From Mytilus edulis (lineage: Eukaryota; Mollusca; Bivalvia; Mytilida; Mytilidae), in contig NC_092344.1 in assembly GCF_963676685.1 (NCBI RefSeq), positions 90,798,749 through 90,862,748 of the forward strand: a stretch of 64,000 bases of DNA. The letters run 5' to 3'. Made by a program: the position numbers and the translations under genes. A model generated the notes under the pieces. That model searched no databases. It worked only from the letters and a program-made list of their open reading frames with translations, and was not told the DNA's origin. Positions 22,041 to 34,203 of the stretch are shown here, piece by piece (position 1 is the stretch's first letter; every line of letters begins with the position of its first letter).

Positions 22041-23067
22041 AACCAAAATGTGGTTTGTTATAATTCTCACCTGTGTCAAAAGTTACAGAACCAGAGACAT
22101 AGGGATTACAATCTGGCAGCAGGTGCATAAACTATTTGTATAAGCTCTATATTTTAGATTATAAAAGACCAGGATGCTTCATACCTTTTATGCAGATCCT
22201 TATATTTCAAAGTTTCCCTCTTTCATATTTCTATTGTCCCTGAATTCATTTTCATAAATTTGTGACTGCTTGAAAGCAAAATACAATTGTTGTTATGTCA
22301 TTTACTCACTTACTATGAGTAGTAGGATAACTATATTTGGTATGGGTTTCTTGCAAAGTCTATGTGTTATCAGACAGTGTTCACCTGACCTCAATCTCAT
22401 TTCATGGATGTGATCAAGGTTAAAAGTTTCCTTGGTCAAAACCATACATATATACTATAAGCTATAGGCCAACTATATTTGATGTATCGAATGATTGAAA
22501 GGTGTACATGTCAAATGGCAGGATTCATCTGACCTTGACCTCAATTCCATGGTTTATTGGACAATGTTGAAGTCAGATCTTTCTCAAATGTTGTAAGCTA
22601 TAGGCCCACTATATTTTGTGTATAGCATGATTGTAAAGTGTACATGTCTGTCAAGCAAGTTTCATATGACCTTGACTTAATTTTCATGGTTTAATGATTA
22701 GTTTCAAGCTTGTGTGCTTTGATCTGTTTCTAATGTACCATACACAATAAGACCACTCCACTTTGTTATTAAATGTTTGTAAGGTGTACATATCTGTCTG
22801 ACATGGTTTATCTGTCCCTTATCTCATTTTCATGGATCATTGATAATGTTTTTTTTATGTGATACTTGTAGTGAAACCTTCATATTAAAGACTTTCAACA
22901 TATATTCCATCATGAGTAAAGAAAACTAGACATTCCAGTGTGTGCACTCATGTTATTATATAACTTAGAAAATCAATTTCCTTTACTTTGGCAGCAAACT
23001 TGTTTTCTTCTGGGAAGCAATGTTTCACATGACTTGAATCCATTTGGGAAGTATGAATATGATACTA

Positions 23068-23244
23068 CAGTGTAACCTGCCTAATTCCGGCATCTGAGTA
23101 TTCCAACATCCGACTTTATCTGATACATATCTTTATTCATGGTCCCAAAATATGCCTATCCTTGCAGAAAAAAACTGAGTATTACGACATCATGCATTAA
23201 TCCGATATTTTTTCCAAGTTTGTCGGATTACACAGGTTACACTG
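23068..23244. mobile_element. 177-bp MITE with TA flanks
   Basis: CAGTGTAACCTG at the left is inverted as CAGGTTACACTG at the right. Both ends are bordered by TA, as for Tc1/mariner-mobilised elements. Confidence 0.75.
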
Positions 23245-23569
23245 TAATTTAATTTACAACACTAGGATAATGATTATCATATGAAATTTTTTAAAATCCG
23301 AGCTTGACATCATTATTTTAGGTCAAAGTTCAGTTTGTGTTGTTTGGTCTGTTCCTCAATTACCATGAGCAGTAAATAGATCAGCTGTATTTGATGTATA
23401 TGTAAGCTGTAAATGAGAGATTGGCATATTTCATCTGACCTTGACCTCAATTTGATGGTTCATTGGTTAATGTTATATTTTCGTTTTTTTGCCCTTCCTC
23501 AAATACTATAAGCAATAGATCAGCTGTATTTGCTTTTTAAAAGACTGATTGTGAGCTGTACATGTCTGA

Positions 23570-23810
23570 GGCCCCTCATGGGGGGGGGGGGGGGGGTCCT
23601 AGTAATCACATAATCACCATTTTTTTGCCAATATAATCACATAATCATTAAATATTTGCTTATCTTTAGTAATCAAATAATCATAAACTAAAAATACAGT
23701 CCTAGGTAATCAAATAATCATGAAATATTTGGCTTAATAATCAAATAATCATTAAAAAAACGACCAAGTAATCACATAATCAAAAACCCCATGAGGGCCC
23801 TCATGTCTGT
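23570..23810. mobile_element. Small inverted-repeat element with poly(G) and 'taatcacataatca' repeats
   Basis: The ends are gaggcccctcatgggg and ccccatgagggccctcatg. The left end has an expanded G run of about 18. The interior is built of taatca(c/a)ataatca repeats. It is non-coding. Confidence 0.6.
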
Positions 23811-24340
23811 ATGGCAGGTTTCATCTGATATTAACCTTTTTCGTAGGTTATTGGACAATTTTCAGATTTTCCAATTTGATCTATCTATGAGATACTATAA
23901 GCAATAGGTGACTTTATTTTGGTGAATCCTACCTTGACCCTATTTTAATTGTTTATTGATCAATGTTAAGTTTTGGATTGGATACTTAAGCAATAGGTCA
24001 ACAAAATTTGTGAAAAATTGGAATTATTGTTAGGTAAGCATGTCCGTCTGACAGGGTTTATCTGACCTTCAGATCATTTTCATGGTTCATTAGTCAATGT
24101 TAAGTTTTCATAGTTATTTCTGTTTTGTAGATACTGTAAGCAATGTGTCCACTATATTGGGTATGAAATGGATTCATGTTGCTCATGTGTCCTTATTGTT
24201 ATTTCTGTTTTTTAGATACTGTAAGCGGTTCACTACATTCGGTGTGAAATGGAGGCATGGTATGCATGTTTTCTGACAGGGTTAATCTGACCTTGACCTT
24301 ATTATTGATTTATGTTTCATTGGTCAATGTTCAATTTCGT

Positions 24341-25030
24341 AATTATACCCCACGCAACAAAGGTAAGGTGCGAAGGGTCATAATGTTTTTGACCCGTCTG
24401 TTCGTCCGTCAGTCCTGTTCTTGTCATCGCAACTCCTCTGAAAACGCACAACAAAATTCCTAAAAACTTTGAAGATAATTAGGACATACTTTGAAGATGT
24501 GCACATCGACAGGAAATTACGATTACATTTTTTTTTCTATGAATAATGCCCCTTTAACTTATAATGTTAGCCAAAATATACTACTGCAAAAGTTTTCCAT
24601 CGCAACTCCTCTGAAACCACACAACAGAATTTCATGAAACTTTGTAGACAAAGATTATAGGTTTATTTACTTTTACAACGTTTAATACTAAGTAGTAAAG
24701 TTAAGTTTTGAAGTTAAGGCCGGTTTACTTAGTGGTGCAGGCTGAGACTATTGAGTTCAGAACAATTTGTTACATGTTGACAATTTGAATTTTCTGATGT
24801 GTGTTTTATAGAAGTATAAAAAACTATAAATAATGGTAATGAATTTCTTGCAATAGGTCATCTATATTAAGTTTGAATAATTCTGTCTGGTGTATTAGTT
24901 TGGCACGTTGCATCGTTGTAAGGTACACTTGACCATTTGACTTTTTCAAAATTATCATGGATCATTTATCAACCTGGGGCCGCTTCAAGTTAATTTAGTG
25001 TTGTTACGAGATATATTTTTGGTGCCAACC
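24341..25030. repeat. CGTC-rich repeat fragment, then featureless sequence
   Basis: It begins taccccacgcaacaaaggta and includes ctgttcgtccgtcagtcctg, then two blocks of catcgcaactcctctgaaa. This is typical of dispersed bivalve repeats. From about 24700 onward I see nothing. Confidence 0.5.
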
Positions 25031-25037
25031 ACGACGG

Positions 25038-25674
25038 GAAAAAAAGAGACAGAAGATGCCAAGGGGGAACAACAATCATAACGACCACTGAGAAAGAGAA
25101 CAACAATCATAACGACCAATGAGAAAGAGACAGAAGATGCCAAGAGGGAACAACAATCTTAACAAACACTGAGAAAGAGACAGAATATGCCAAGGGGGAA
25201 CAACAATCAAAACAACCACTGAGAAAGAGACAGAAGATGCCAAGGGTGAACAACAATCATAACGACCAATGAGAAAGAGACAGAAGATGCCAAGGGGGAA
25301 CAACAATCAAAACGACCAATGAGAAAGAGATAGAAGATGCCAAGGGGGAACAACAATCAATACGACCACTGAGAAAGAGACAGAAGATGCCAAGAGGGAA
25401 CAACAATCAAAACGACCACTGAGAAAGAGACAAGATGCCAAGGGGGAACAACAATCATAACGACCAATGAGAAAAAGACAGAAGATGCCAAGGGGGAACA
25501 ACAATCAAAACGACCAATGAGAAAGAGACAGAAGATGCCAAGAGGGAACAACAATCAAAACGACCACTGAGAAAGAGACAGAAGATGCCAAGGGAGAACA
25601 ACAATCATAACGACCACTGAGAAAGAGACAGAAGATGCCAAGGGAGAACAACAATCATAACGACCAATGAGAAA
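25038..25674. repeat. 50-bp minisatellite, about 13 units
   Basis: Units read gagaaagagacagaagatgc, then caagggggaacaacaatca, then a(t/a)aacgaccact, repeated at about 50 bp. Because 50 is not a multiple of 3, the long minus-strand open frames over it (LFPLGIFCLFLIGRYDCC-type) are repeat by-products, not genes. Confidence 0.9.
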
Positions 25675-26458
25675 GATTTTTCTTGTTTTATAGTAAAACG
25701 CGACCATTCACGTATTTATAAAACAAACTAAACATTTTTTTTTTAATTTTGAAGTTTCATATAACTTGAAGTAAACCAGAAGTAAATGTGTGTTGTCAAT
25801 AATCGTTCTGCAGATACTTTAACGTCCTCGTTTTCACCTAGAATACCGAAAGTGGACAAACATGTTTTCCCCCAACAACCAGATATGAATCTTTCAATAC
25901 AATTTTTTAACTAAGTAAATTTTGTATGTTGCGCATACTCTCAACTGTCTGGAATGGGCGTAATAATATGTTTGGATTAGTCTCCTCACATCAAGTATTT
26001 ATGGGTAGTGTTAAGCAGTTCAACAATAATATTGTTATTCAATTCTATAGTACAAATAGCAGGCACAAGTTATAATACTTATTTGTATGACAGTTAGTTT
26101 AAACAATACTTTATTTTTCAAAAGTTTAATATATATATATATTGTTCGATTTCCAATACAACATCAAATAGAGTTGCAAAATAAATAGTTAACTGCAGTT
26201 ATCGGTCTATCGGGGTTTTTTTTTCTTTCGCAAAAAGGCTTTTTTGATTTCATTTTGTTTTCATGAATTCGATATATTGTAAAAAACGATTGAATTTTAT
26301 TCATTAATGTATTAAAAAAGGGAACACAGCGGACGTCACTACCAGACTGGTAAAACTGTTGACCTTCCGGAGCACCCTCATTAAAAATTTAAAAAAAATG
26401 TTTAGTTTGTTTTATATATACGTGAATGGTCGCGTTTTACTATAAAACAAGAAAAATC
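25675..26458. mobile_element. Element with about 65-bp inverted ends
   Basis: The left end gatttttcttgttttatagt, followed by aaaacgcgaccattcacgta, is mirrored at 26390-26458. It abuts the minisatellite on the left. The 640-bp interior has no coding sequence and no transposase; it is likely a non-autonomous DNA transposon. Confidence 0.7.
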
Positions 26459-28040
26459 CTTTATATTATCAAAATCTTAATAAATGTACGGCTATTGAAT
26501 TACTGTCTAATGACACAGAAACAACTATAGGTCATCGTACAGCCTTCAACAATGAGCAAAGCCTATACTGCTTAGCCAGCTATAAAAGACACTGAAATCA
26601 GAAATGTATCAAACAATTCAAACAAGAAATCTAACGGCCTAACTTATGTACAAAAAAAATGAACGAAAACAAAATATGTGACATAGCAACCAACGAGAAC
26701 ACCACTGAATTATTAATTTCGATAACATTATAATTACAAGAGAGTAGTTTCATATGACTCTAAACACAAATAAAACAATACAACTTTAGTCAGATAGCAG
26801 ACTATATAATGGTATATATTTTTAGCTATTTGCGCTATGGTGGAGTAAAGCAAATACTAACCAGCCTGTCTATATAAGATAAAAGTTGAATCAATCATGC
26901 ATGATTAAGACAAATCTACCACTTCGTTTTTCCTGCAGGCATGCACTTGTCTCAGATTTCCTCCCTAATAATATTACATATTTTAAAGTATATAGGAAAT
27001 TGATTTTGAGACAAGTGCCTCAGTGTGGTTTTCCGCCGGAAAAAAATTTCCACATTTTCATGTTAATATCTCAAAATGTACATTAATAATATGTATATGT
27101 ATTATGAAGAATTGAGAAATAAAGTGTTCAAGTGTGCCTTAAATAATTGATTACACATCTTTCAGTGAAGTTCAAATCGTTATAGAAAAGTTTATAACTT
27201 TCATAACCTACAGGGAAAATCAAGGTTATTAACGCGAATAAGAGTCATAAATTAAGTTCAATAGACGTCAATCTTCACACACTAGCACCTTTCAAAAGCG
27301 TCTATGTAAAAACTTAACTTAACGAAAATTTAAAAGAAATTTTAATTTAAGATCAAAGTTCGAATCTAAATTGTCAATTTTGTAAATTTAAAAGCAATAA
27401 ATTTAATTGCAAAGGAGGTTTTTAACGCCATTGCCAGTGTTACCTTTGAAGGCTGAAAATGTATTGTATATAAAGTTAGTTTAGTTTTAAATATATAGAT
27501 ATACATAGGTCACATACAAATTGAAAATACACATATAGTTCTAAATTTTTGGTATTTGAGTTGAAATATAACCGTCTATTTTCACAGGTACTTGATGACT
27601 GGATTGCCCTCCCTTTTAATTTTTGGTTAAATTTTAATACTGACACCTTTATTGCTTGATAAGTAAATATTCAATGTTTGGTAACTGTAAATTTTTCAAT
27701 AAATGACAAGATCGTTTTAAAAATGTTCACTTCCTCTTTCCAGCAAAAAAATAACTTGCTATACAAAATAGTTGTAGTTGCAAAGACAACTCTGACACAC
27801 GTTTCTGTGCCCTTTTCTTGTTTAAAAAATACTAGCATGACCCCCCCCCCCCCCCCCCCAAATAAAATAAAATAATGATAAATAAATTGACGACTTTGTG
27901 TTCTTTTTAAAAATTTCTACGTTGCGAAATAAAACTCGTTTAAGAAAGAAAGGAACTGTTCATAATTTTCAATATTTCTAAACTCTTATATAAAATTCAT
28001 ATATGCGTATTCTTATTGAGAACAACTAACAAATGGTAAC
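26459..28040. other. Intergenic; repeat fragment and poly(C) tract
   Basis: 26500-26720 resembles a common mussel dispersed repeat (gtacagccttcaacaatgag ... aacggcctaacttatgtac). A C run of about 18 at 27841-27859 creates a Pro-rich chance frame. No gene is recognised. Confidence 0.5.
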
Positions 28041-28047
28041 TATTTGT

Positions 28048-28053
28048 TTTATT
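28048..28053 (-). terminator. Candidate poly(A) signal for the 309-residue gene
   Basis: It reads AATAAA on the minus strand (tttatt on +), about 145 nt downstream of the stop at 28196. The distance is plausible for a short 3' UTR. Confidence 0.45.
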
Positions 28054-28195
28054 TTCTGTTGGTGGGCTTTGTATTGTTGTTGGTTTTTTTTACATGCAAA
28101 CAAATATACAAAATATACAACAATTGCAAGTACTACCTTTAATCAATTATTTTCAATTTCCATAATAAGTTTTTAAAAATCGTTGAAATTCCTAT

Positions 28196-29125
28196 TTACA
28201 CCTCATCTATAGTAAAATCTCGCACTTTTTGATCCAGCGACTCACTCTGCCTACGAACTTTACATAATCGTTTTTCTCGCTTTCTTTCAAATTTGTCCAT
28301 GTAGTTCTTATAATCATCTTTCGTTAAAAGAAGATGTCCGTCTGGTGTTAACGTTCCCATTTCGAACGATGCTAAGTTTTTCACTACATCGGCATTTGGA
28401 ATTGTAGGCAGCGAAAGGCGTTTATCTAATTCACTTTCTTTTAGAATAAATTTGGTACTCTTCCTTTGCTTTTCTTCTGTACGGTTGACTTTAATTTTAT
28501 CGTCGTTTCCAGTTGTAGGAGATAAAGTGTCCACTGTAGCCAGCTCTTCTGTGAAATCTCCCGGATATATAGTTATTTCTGTTACTAGTGCCTTATTGCT
28601 TTCTACAGATTGATTCATACGTTGCCTGCCACTACTTTTGGCCACTGCCAATGATTTCCCGTGTAAAGACACAACGGAACGAGATGTAATTGGACGTTCA
28701 GATACGCTTTCACTTTCTGAAGTAACTACATTCACTAATGATTTTGATCTTATATTTTTTCGAACTTTCTCCTTGTTTGTGTCATTTTCGTCGTCATTTT
28801 CGTCTTCATTTTCGTCCTCAGACAAAAAGTGAATATCAGCTTCAGCCTCTACACTGTCTCGCACTATTTCCGTGCTAAATCTTTTCACGTTTTTCTGTCG
28901 TATCTTTTCTCTCATTTTAGTTAGAAATAACGTTTTCCTACTCTGAAATGTTGACATATGTACTTTTTCGGCCAATTCAATCGAACGTATTCGTTTCTCA
29001 AGTTTCCTTTTGAGGTCAAACTGCATCTGATAAAGTGTTCTCGATTTCATCATTTCAAATATTTCATGTTCGTGAAGGAAACTGCCCTTGTCTGACATTC
29101 TTATATGAACTGAAGATTTCGACAT
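28196..29125 (-). CDS. Single-exon gene of unknown function, 309 residues
   Basis: I do not recognise this protein. The start ATG at 29125 is the first after in-frame TAG and TGA codons a few codons upstream; the stop is at 28196. The frame is intronless and far longer than chance in this AT-rich DNA. Residues 1-90 are Met/Lys/Arg-rich and probably helical (FEMMKSRTLYQMQFDLKRKL). Residues about 98-115 form an acidic tract (SEDENEDENDDEND). The middle is Ser/Thr/Val-rich and probably disordered. The C-terminus is charged, with GTLTPDGHLLLTKDDYKNYM followed by a basic helix. No signal peptide, membrane segment or catalytic motif is visible. An AATAAA on the minus strand at 28048-28053 lies about 145 nt past the stop. 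It stands alone between CC2D2A and SETD9. It could be a lineage-restricted gene or an expressed retrocopy of a spliced gene. Confidence 0.7.
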   Translation of the reverse strand: MSKSSVHIRMSDKGSFLHEHEIFEMMKSRTLYQMQFDLKRKLEKRIRSIELAEKVHMSTFQSRKTLFLTKMREKIRQKNVKRFSTEIVRDSVEAEADIHFLSEDENEDENDDENDTNKEKVRKNIRSKSLVNVVTSESESVSERPITSRSVVSLHGKSLAVAKSSGRQRMNQSVESNKALVTEITIYPGDFTEELATVDTLSPTTGNDDKIKVNRTEEKQRKSTKFILKESELDKRLSLPTIPNADVVKNLASFEMGTLTPDGHLLLTKDDYKNYMDKFERKREKRLCKVRRQSESLDQKVRDFTIDEV

Positions 29126-31070
29126 CTCGTTTGATCACTAATGAAAAACTACACCAACCGTATCTAAAAATGCAAACAAAAAAAAAACACAAAAAAATAC
29201 AAATCGAAATAACAACCAGAATTATTTCAGCTTTGTTCTATTTCCAATATACTATTCCATGACGTATCCAAGAGTATGCCAAGTTTCTATAAATCGACTG
29301 CAGACTCTGTAAACACTGAATATTTCCAATGTGGAATCGAAGACAAATATTTAAATGTATTCTTGTTACAAAATACTTTCCTTAAATAAAATAAAATTGA
29401 AAATCCGTTTTTAAATGCCGAAATTTGTATTCTTTGTTAGTCAATCGATTACATCAAACCTTCTCATTACAGTGAACGTCAATACGCAATTGTTCAAAAA
29501 CATGATTACAGTAATTGTCTAATAATTTTATCTTTCAAGGATTTTGTTGATAAATCGAATTCTTGTGTTCATGCTAGGTTCGGTAAGACTATCATCCCAA
29601 CACTCCGGATATCAATGTCACACATGTGTCTCTGTACGGGATAATCTATATTTACGTACTCGGGCGATTGACTTTTTGTAATTCACTTAAAACCTTCTAC
29701 TAATATTTATTTTTTGAATTAGCCAGATTTCCTGTGAATGTAGCTTAATTGAAATACCAACTAATATAGACAAGGATTTAGTCAAGGTTTTTCTACTGCG
29801 AAGATTTGGCGTCATTCTGAAAAACAAATTGCGACAGAAAAATTAAAGTATTATGAATATTTTACCACATAAGTATAATCCATATATGACAGTTAAGATG
29901 TCATAGAAATTTAGAAAAAAATATATTTGAAAAGCTTATAAAGTATTCTACTAATTTAAAAATCTGGTTTAAGTTTGTTTGATAAGAATTGATTAACAGA
30001 AAATACATAAATGTTGATGTGAAGATGGTACTAAAAGTTAGTGCTAAGCACAGCAGATATACCTTCCGCTCTTGTATTCCTTTGATACATTTTGTAATAT
30101 TGACAAGAGCTAAGACTGAAACACCTTGTTCGGTCAGATAAAATTCAAATATTTTGTAACTAGCTTATTATAATTATATTGAAATGCGGTTTCTCATTAG
30201 TTACAAATTGGTTGCATAGCAATCGAGCTCTTTTTTTTCGGATGGCTTTGACTAATCTTTAAAATAGGGGGGAATCGCCTTACTTCGAACGAAACTTTAT
30301 GTCATTTTGTTGCACAAATTTCTGCAAATGAGTACAAGTCTATAAAATTGGACGTAATATGAGAGAGTTTAGATCAGAGCATTTTAAATATATTTTTACA
30401 AATGTACACAGGGTTTTTTTCTGTTATCTGTACAGGTAGTTTAACTTTTAAATAATGTTTCTAATTAAGTTATAATTTCGTTGGAACTATTGCTTTTTTG
30501 ACAGGAAAATCCTTTTAAATGGTTAAATCAATACATGTTAACGCCCGCAACGTGTTGCAATCTGTATGGTTTTATATTTACATCGATCAAAAACCGAAAG
30601 GGATCAGTAGAATTGCCGAATTGTGCTTTAGTCCTGTTTATTTTATTATAACTTGAGTACTAGAATGATTTGATGTTTTTATTTTTATAAATATTCATTA
30701 AGTGCAAAAGCATTTTTCAAAAAGATAGTCGATTCCATGTCCTTGTTCCGGTCGGTTAAATCCTAAATGACGCCTTACAGTGCCTGTGTTCTTTTCTTCA
30801 CCAAAATCAGTTCTTTCTACAGATTTGAATACTTCAATGTTAATTCAAAGATATATTAAATTTGTAACTTGTTTAAAAAAAGTAAGTTTTTAATGGGGAA
30901 AAAAAACGGTTACTACGGAAAATAACGACTGAAACCGTCAGGATATCAAAACATTGTGTGCAGCGGAAATTGTGTGTATGTACGTATCCCAGATCGGTTT
31001 GGTAAAATAGGACATTTTTCCATTTTTAATAGTGAACAATTTTATGCACTCAAAGCTGGGCGCTATGGTA
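29126..31070. other. Intergenic, upstream of the 309-residue gene; nothing assignable
   Basis: AT-rich DNA without recognisable exon or repeat family. It must include the promoter of the minus-strand gene; no convincing TATA box could be fixed. Confidence 0.4.
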
Positions 31071-31074
31071 GAAT

Positions 31075-31490
31075 TACATGATTGATTGATTGATTATTGG
31101 TTGCTTCACGTCCAGTGGCAAATATTTCATGCATATTCAGGACGAGAACAAGTTCACAATAAATACAATAGGTAGGTCTTGTCATAATAGAGGCCATTTG
31201 AAATGATGGTCGAGGAAATTTGGACTGCCTCTGAAAAATGAGGGTATATTGGATAGGGACAGAAATTTTGCCTTGCAACAGGCCACCTACGGGCCCTCAA
31301 AGAGTTGGTGCAAAGGTTCTTAACGTGCAAAGAGCGTGGCACTCTCTTTACGTGAGACATTGGATTTAACGTCCCTATTCTGACCGGACGTGACTGCGGA
31401 CGCCCCACTTCGGCAAGCGTTTTACTGCCGGTCGGGAGAAGACCAAGGGACCATACTTCTATTCCTCAGTCATCCTTGGGGGCAGAATTA
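31075..31490. repeat. Dispersed molluscan repeat with (GATT)n end
   Basis: It starts with a short (GATT)n run. ggttgcttcacgtccagtgg, taacgtccctattctgaccg and gacgtgactgcggacgcccc follow, phrases I recognise from many bivalve sequences. It is GC-richer than its surroundings. It could be a SINE-type element; no clear tRNA head was identified. Confidence 0.6.
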
Positions 31491-32640
31491 CATGACAATA
31501 CAACATAAAAACGAAACACAAAAACAATACAAACATGATAATAAATGTATCTAAATTCGTCCCTACAAATTTCAATTATATGTTGAATTGTCGATCTCTG
31601 AGTTCTTAATTCGTTTTATTTTGGTAAAACCTATAAGTTGTTTATTTAGTTTAAGAAATCAGATTTTAGAGAATAAACTTTCTCCATTTAAAATGTATAC
31701 GGTTCATTACTATCATAATCAGTTAAAAAGGCATTTAACGGTATATGTTTGTACCATGATTATAAGTCCCTTCCTAATACGAAATTCCTTAATCGGTATA
31801 ACAGGTAACAAAAACACGGATACAAGAAAAGCCGAATAAATATACCATTGGAAAGCCATCATCTGAATAAGTTTAAAGAAAAAAAAGACACCTATTGTGT
31901 ACTTTTAATAATTGATCCATCGACATGAAAAAACGAGTTTCTATGGTCCGTTATGACAGGAACATATATATTAGATATACTGTTTCCAGGTTATGAAAAC
32001 TACAGAAAAAATGATCGGGTGAAAATTAACAAAATAAATGTGTACACAACTAAAATTAATGAAACATTTCAGTATTGTTTCAAACTATTGATAGTCGAAT
32101 TTATATCAATCTCCCAGATACCAGTCGCAATTATTTAATGACAACAAAACAATCATAACCTTAACCAATAAAATTGTTCATCCCCTCAAAAAGATTTGAA
32201 ATATAACGCGTATGCTTGTTAACTTTATATTCACTATTAAACGTATTGATTATCAGGAGAAAAACTAGAGTCTAAATATATGCAGGTATTGTTGAAAATA
32301 TCCATAAAGTTGGGTTTTGTTAGATGTTTTTAAATACTTTTAATACTGAAAACAACACAATTCAATTTATTGGATATTTTTAACAGTAACAAACCGCAAT
32401 TTGAGAGTACCAATGTAAAATTTGATTCGAAGCATTGGTATTTCGCAATGTTTTACAATTATACAATCTACCAGATTCAAAACTTTTTTGGAAGAAAAAT
32501 CCATGAAATTGTACCAGTGTTCTCAATTGTTCGCTTTTTGATTTCGGTAATTTGTAAACGTCCGTTTCACCAAATGACATATAACGGTCACATTATTATC
32601 TGATACTAGGTTATTGTAGCATTCAAAATTTACACTTGTT
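31491..32640. other. Intergenic, nothing assignable
   Basis: AT-rich sequence with only short chance frames on both strands. Confidence 0.4.
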
Positions 32641-32649
32641 TTGAAGTTT

Positions 32650-33240
32650 TTGTAAGTAAATAACGGCAAGAGTAGTATACCGATGTTCAAAAGTCATAAA
32701 CCAAAAGAGAGAAAACATGTCCGAGGGAAACATATCAAGTATACGAGGAAAACAAAGGAACAGCAGGAGCGTTGAAGTGCGACAAAAAAAAAAGCCATAC
32801 AAACTGTCAGTTGTTGAAAAACATTAAACTTAAAAAAATATCGATTCTCTTAAATGAATAATAATAGTCGGTATGTGCAGATATCAGATGAGCTATCATA
32901 ATAAACACAATAGACGAAAGTTGATTGATTCAATGCATTAATAGTTAAAAAAGAAAGAAAGAAGAAGTTCCCATTCCTTGTTCACTGGATCAAGTGAAAT
33001 TGTTTGTGATTTTACTGAAACATTGATGCTGCTTAAAATGTACCTCACCACATGATGAAGTAAAGAAAATTGAGAAAATTGAGAAGAATGGAATCGGGAA
33101 TATGTCAAAGAGACAACAACTCGACAAAGGAGCAAAAAACCCAAGGCCATCAATGGACCTCCATACAACAAGAAAATCCCGCAGTCAGAGGCGGTCTTCA
33201 GGCGGCACCTTAACACAAATGTGTACTAAGGTTTCAACTC
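32650..33240 (-). repeat. Old inverted fragments of the Penelope-like 3' region
   Basis: The minus strand of about 33085-33230 reads cgcctgaagaccgcctctga, gactgcgggattttc and gtcgagttgttgtctctttg. This is a diverged version of the 3' UTR of the Naiad-type element (compare 39185-39310). 32660-32800 resembles the reverse of the gaacagcggtatactactgt family seen at 33640-33790. The frames here on both strands are by-products. Confidence 0.6.
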
Positions 33241-33639
33241 CCTCAGGCAAAGTTGGTCCAAGATGGATTTGGCTATTTTATCAGGTTGCTTTTCATTTTT
33301 TTTTCGGTTTTTATAAATCCTTGGATTTCAAATGTTTGGCTTTGAGCTTTCCTGATGAAGGTAAATCGAGAAAAGCGCTTCTGACGCATGTAATTTATAT
33401 AACGTGTCGTTTTCATTTTTTTAAGAGAAAATAGACGTCACACCAAACGCTGAAACCTACAGATCAACCAAAATTAGAAAAAAACCGCAACAAAAAACCA
33501 TGCAAACAAAGGCAAGACTAATAATGAGTTCCTCAATGCGTATTAGTTTGAGCAATAATTGTGGTGTTTTTGGTTGCTAAACAACAGTCTATTCGATAAG
33601 GTTGCTAGTAATGATGTGGCTGATAGTTCTCCAGGGTAT

Positions 33640-34203
33640 ATATTTTAGTGTTGTGTTTCTGTCGTGTCGTAGTTCTCCTCTTCTATTTGATGTGTTTCCC
33701 TCAGGGTTAGTTTGTAACCCGGATTTGGTTTTTTTTTCTTAATCGATTTATGAACTTCGAACAGCGGTATACTACTGTTGCCTTTATTTGATAACTAATT
33801 CTGTGTGAGCTTTTAGGTGTGTAAAGTAAATCTTTGATAAGGTAATCGTCCAAATAAGATTGAATTTAGACAGCCAGAGTATGAATGTGAGTTACAACCA
33901 CCTACACAAACCTGGTAAAGACAGACTAGGCCGAAGTGATATGCCTTGAATTAGAACACTTGTTCTCTTCAACTTTTATTTGTTTGGCTTTTTAACTATT
34001 TTGGTCTGAGCGTCACGGATGAGTCTTATGTAGACGAAACGCGCGTCTGGCGTATAATTATAATCCTGGTACTAGTTTTTCCACAAAAAAAAGGGTTTTC
34101 ATGGAAGTTGTGAAACAGAAATATGTTTGTGAATAAAACTTCGAGAGTTGAAACACTGAGACGGACCTAGACATATATGTAAAACAATGTCTCCATTCAT
34201 TGT
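33640..34203 (+). repeat. Molluscan repeat with 'cagcggtatactactgttgcc' and a hammerhead remnant
   Basis: gtgtttctgtcgtgtcgtag, gtttccctcagggttagttt and acagcggtatactactgttg lead to a hammerhead-like segment at 34009-34054. An inverted counterpart (39955-40410) lies on the other side of the Naiad-type element, also ending in a hammerhead remnant. Confidence 0.6.
34009..34054 (+). ncRNA. Hammerhead ribozyme remnant (core mutated)
   Basis: gagcgtca / cggatga / gtcttatgtagac / gaaa / cgcgcgtc / tggcgt follows the type I hammerhead layout, with stem II GUCU-AGAC and a 3-bp stem III. The core CUGAUGA reads CGGAUGA (U4 to G), which should abolish cleavage. Confidence 0.7.

Larger units (their letters stand above)
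22041..24340 (+). repeat. Degenerate 147-bp-family array with inserted MITEs
   Basis: A run of diverged units has tgaccttgacctca-type phrases at about 22385, 22530, 22665, 23435, 24060 and 24290. They are separated by ctataagcaataggtcaac-type phrases. Two small inverted-repeat elements (23068-23244 and 23570-23810) are inserted. There is no coding sequence. Confidence 0.6.

Noticed and set aside
25076-25554. Overlapping minus-strand frames with a repeated LFPLGIFCLFLIGRYDCC-like peptide
   Set aside because: They are translations of a 50-bp minisatellite; the period is not a multiple of three, so the same peptide appears in shifted frames.
25038-25674. CRISPR-like array of regular repeats
   Set aside because: There are no unique spacers: the 50-bp units are contiguous, and the surroundings are clearly eukaryotic.
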